From positions 1 through 13,766 of the forward strand of contig CAZDYP010000151.1 of NCBI GenBank assembly GCA_964509505.1: a stretch of 13,766 nt of DNA. Direction: 5' to 3'. Under the pieces are notes generated by a model. It was not told where the DNA came from and did no database searches. It worked only from the letters and a program-made list of their open reading frames with translations. Origin of the DNA: CAZDYP01 sp964509505. Lineage in GTDB: Bacteria; Chloroflexota; Anaerolineae; JACRMK01. Shown here piece by piece: positions 11,707 to 13,766 of this stretch (position 1 is the first letter of the stretch; each line of letters starts with the position of its first letter). The position numbers and the translations under genes were made by a program.

Positions 11707-13005
11707 TCACATCAAGGGCGGAAGCCACTCCCTGTGCGCCTCGAGGAGTTCATCCACCAGCGCTACAATCTGGTCGAGCGACAACTCTGCCGCCGTGTGG
11801 GGGTCGAGCATTGCCGCATGATAAACATGCTCGCGCTTGTGCGTCAGCGCCGCTTCGACCGTGAGGGCTTGCGCATTAATGTTCGTCTGCATCAGCGCGG
11901 CAAGCTGCGGCGGCAATGCGCCGACCCTCTGCGGCTGTAACCCCTTGTCGTTTACTAGACATGGCACCTCGACACAACAGTTCGCAGGCAAATTGTCTAT
12001 TAAATTCTGATTGCTGACGTTGCCGTAAATGATACACGGCGCGCCCGTCTCGATGCTGTGAATGATGAATGAGCCATACTCGTGGCTGCGCTTCACCTCG
12101 ACTGTGCCATTGCCTTCCAGATAGACGCGCAACTTTTGCCAATCGGCAATTTGCTTTTCGCAGCGGCGAATGTATTCGTCCAGTGGGATGTTGAACTGTT
12201 CGATCAATTCGGGCCGGTCACGCTTGATGTACCATGGCACATACTCGGCGAAATGTTCGGAAGACTCGGTGACAAAGTAGCCAAAGTGTTGAAACACATC
12301 GTAACGCACACGGTTCCAGTCAGGCACGCGCCCTTCGACAATGACCTGACGAAGGCACGGATACAAGTCCTCGCCGTTGCGATGCGCGAACTTCAAGTAG
12401 AATGCCATGTGATTGATGCCCGCACTGAGATAATCAATTTCGTCATAAGGCACGCCAATGTCGCGCGCGAGCTGTCTCGCTGTGCCTTGCACCGAATGGC
12501 ACAAGCCCACCGTATTGATTTTGCTCGCGCGACTAATTGCCCAGCAGTTCATTGCCATTGGATTGACGTATTGCAAAAGCAGCGCATTGGGACACAGCTC
12601 CTCCATGTCACGACAAAGGTCGAGCAACACGGGAATCGTCCGTAAACCGCGCATAATGCCGCCGATGCCAAGCGTGTCGGCAATCGTTTGGCGCAAGCCA
12701 TACTTTTTAGGAATTTCAAAATCAATCACCGTGCCGGGTTTATAGCCTGCGACTTGAATCATCGTGATCACGTAGTCTGCCTCATCGAGCGCCTCGCGGC
12801 GATTGAGCGTCGCCGTGAGCGTTGGCTTGGCGTTCAACGCTTCCGCAACTTTGTGTGCAACGATTTCCGAAGTTCGCAGACGTTCCGCGTCAATGTCCAT
12901 CAAGGTAATGTGCGATTGGGCGAGCTCAGGGAAGCTGAGAATGTCACCTATCAAGGTTTTGGCGAAGACCGTCGAGCCTGCGCCAATGAAAGCAATTTTA
13001 GGCAT
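11707..13005 (-). CDS. melA: GH4 family alpha-galactosidase (MelA-type, NAD+/Mn2+-dependent)
   Basis: 432 residues, normal GH4 length. The N-terminus MPKIAFIGAGSTVFAKTLIG is the NAD+-binding Rossmann fold. Further family blocks are GLRQTIADTLGIGGIMRGLR (about 104-123), QYVNPMAMNCWA, the metal-site motif CHSVQGTA (about 169-176) and GINHMAFYLKF (about 195-205). In GH4, 'CHS' goes with alpha-galactosidases, whereas 6-phospho-glycosidases have 'CNVP' and some alpha-glucosidases/glucuronidases differ, so galactose-containing alpha-linked oligosaccharides are the likely substrate. Chemistry known for the family is an oxidation-elimination cycle. It is cytoplasmic, with no signal peptide. AGAGG lies 5 bases before the ATG. 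It follows the phosphatase gene by 39 bases on the same strand, with no transporter in view. The exact sugar is inferred. Confidence 0.9.
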   Translation of the reverse strand: MPKIAFIGAGSTVFAKTLIGDILSFPELAQSHITLMDIDAERLRTSEIVAHKVAEALNAKPTLTATLNRREALDEADYVITMIQVAGYKPGTVIDFEIPKKYGLRQTIADTLGIGGIMRGLRTIPVLLDLCRDMEELCPNALLLQYVNPMAMNCWAISRASKINTVGLCHSVQGTARQLARDIGVPYDEIDYLSAGINHMAFYLKFAHRNGEDLYPCLRQVIVEGRVPDWNRVRYDVFQHFGYFVTESSEHFAEYVPWYIKRDRPELIEQFNIPLDEYIRRCEKQIADWQKLRVYLEGNGTVEVKRSHEYGSFIIHSIETGAPCIIYGNVSNQNLIDNLPANCCVEVPCLVNDKGLQPQRVGALPPQLAALMQTNINAQALTVEAALTHKREHVYHAAMLDPHTAAELSLDQIVALVDELLEAHREWLPPLM

Positions 13006-13044
13006 AGAACCTCTTTTTAGTCGCCACGCAGTACTTTTTACTGC

Positions 13045-13674
13045 CTACTTTCCTTCCGCCCACGGCGTTGTTAGATGTTTCGTCTCGTTCAAACGCACGA
13101 GCTTCGGCGCAAGCTCAAATACCACTTCACTCACTGAGCCATTGTCCACGCGATACTTCGGCCATTGTGTCACATCAGGCTCAAGCCACATTCCCAACGC
13201 CACCATCGTGAAGACGCCGTGCGATACGAGCAATACAGAATCGTCATGTGTCTGCCCGATGTCCGCCAGCGCCATCAGCGCGCGCATCAGAAACTCCGAA
13301 ACTTTTTCGCCGTTGGGGAATGTGATGTCCTTCATGCCGCTCAAGCCACGTTCCGCGCCTGCTTGTTCTGCGAAGTATTGCCATAGCTCGCGCTCGCCAC
13401 GTCCTTCGAGCGCGCCCAAGTTCAGCTCACGCAGGTCGTCACGCTTGCGCATCGCCACACCAAGTTGTCGCGCAAGCGCTTCGCCTGTTTGCACTGCGCG
13501 CAGCAGCGTGCTGGTGTAAATACACTCGACAGGCGGCAACGTCGCCACGTATTGGGCGGTCAATGCGGCTTGTCGCAAACCCAACGCGCTCAACGCATCA
13601 TCCGACCAGCCACGCATCACGCCGGTTGCATTCGAGTCGGTGCTGCCGTGTCGCACAAATAAAATGCGTTTCAT
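13045..13674 (-). CDS. histidine phosphatase superfamily protein (phosphoglycerate mutase-like)
   Basis: 209 residues. RILFVRHGSTDSNATGVMRG (3-22) holds the RHG motif with the phospho-accepting His9. The second arginine lies in STLLRAVQTGE. 'LRELNLGALEGR' supplies the acid, and VLLVSHGVF (about 147-155) the second catalytic His. This is the cofactor-independent-of-metal 2H phosphatase branch that includes GpmB-, CobC- and SixA-like enzymes. The substrate cannot be told from sequence; dephosphorylation of a small phospho-metabolite is usual. A GAGGG ribosome site sits 7 bases before the ATG. The ATG overlaps the stop of the upstream ferredoxin-like frame (ATGA), suggesting translational coupling. 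melA follows 39 bases downstream. Confidence 0.92.
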   Translation of the reverse strand: MKRILFVRHGSTDSNATGVMRGWSDDALSALGLRQAALTAQYVATLPPVECIYTSTLLRAVQTGEALARQLGVAMRKRDDLRELNLGALEGRGERELWQYFAEQAGAERGLSGMKDITFPNGEKVSEFLMRALMALADIGQTHDDSVLLVSHGVFTMVALGMWLEPDVTQWPKYRVDNGSVSEVVFELAPKLVRLNETKHLTTPWAEGK

Positions 13675-13766
13675 GCGGCACCCTCGTTCTCCCCTCTCCT
13701 GCCAAGCGAGAGGCTGGGGGGGAGCTCACGATAGAGCACCGCACTCGTCGGGCATACATCCACACA
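13671..13766 (-). CDS. C-terminal end of a ferredoxin-like 4Fe-4S protein (5' end off window)
   Basis: From the window edge the minus strand is open for 31 codons: CVDVCPTSAVLYRELPPSLS, then LGRRGENEGAA and a TGA at 13673-13671. 'CxxxCPTSA' is the last part of a CxxCxxCxxxCP iron-sulfur motif, so this is probably the end of a 2[4Fe-4S] ferredoxin or a small electron-transfer subunit. Its stop overlaps the ATG of the histidine phosphatase (ATGA). The tail after 'LYRE' is coded by a CT/GA-rich inverted repeat and looks unlike a normal ferredoxin end. The call rests on a very short stretch. Confidence 0.5.
   Translation of the reverse strand, partial: CVDVCPTSAVLYRELPPSLSLGRRGENEGAA
13689..13724. 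repeat. CT/GA-rich inverted repeat inside the ferredoxin-like tail
   Basis: CTCCCC (13689-13694) with GGGGAG (13719-13724), and CTCTC (13694-13698) with GAGAG (13708-13712), form an interrupted stem with a small loop. It codes the last residues of the ferredoxin-like frame and lies directly upstream of the phosphatase ribosome site. Confidence 0.5.

Noticed and set aside
11161..12745. Several plus-strand frames opposite the GH116 remnant and GH4 gene
   Set aside because: All are shadows of the minus-strand glycosidase genes and contain no recognisable motifs.
13028..13044. GCAGTA/TACTGC small inverted repeat between the phosphatase and melA
   Set aside because: A 6-bp stem only, in a 39-base spacer; too short to call a terminator or operator.

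Overview
The window reads as a piece of a free-living bacterial chromosome of moderately high GC. The best guess is Chloroflexota (Anaerolineae-like). The support is the gene types (an nSTAND1-TM-WD40 protein, an ACAD10/11-type acyl-CoA dehydrogenase, GH4 and GH116 glycosidases), TATAAT or TGnTATAAT-type -10 boxes, and several intergenic spacers filled with short-unit repeats and palindromes. This assignment is inference; no rRNA or other decisive marker is present.

Layout. 1-608 (-): N-terminal part of a Ca2+-type P-type ATPase, running off the left edge. 609-874: divergent spacer with a -10 box preceded by a perfect palindrome, and a second dispersed palindrome. 875-3149 (+): acyl-CoA dehydrogenase of the ACAD10/11 type, then an MBL-fold hydrolase. 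3254-4705 (+): gltX, with a small unrecognised ORF (4716-4964) whose Shine-Dalgarno site overlaps the gltX stop codon.

5095-9566 (+): the most interesting part. A stand-alone SIR2-family protein with the NADase-type motifs is followed by a 1138-residue STAND NTPase that has a coiled coil, one predicted membrane helix and exactly 14 WD40 repeats. I read this as a two-gene sensor/effector conflict (anti-phage-like) module in which SIR2 would deplete NAD+ when the NTPase is triggered. A strong hairpin follows the NTPase gene.

9742-11175 (+): a run of small genes. They are an antitoxin-like protein without an obvious toxin, a DUF6941-like gene broken by a one-base frameshift, and a HicA/HicB toxin-antitoxin pair closed by a strong intrinsic terminator. 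Together with the SIR2/STAND pair they form an accessory 'defence and TA' block between gltX and the carbohydrate genes.

11218-13766 (-): read right to left, the tail end of a ferredoxin-like protein, a histidine phosphatase whose start overlaps the ferredoxin stop (ATGA), a GH4 alpha-galactosidase, and a 5'-truncated remnant of a GH116 glycosidase.

No tRNA, rRNA, CRISPR array, transposase or integrase was recognised.
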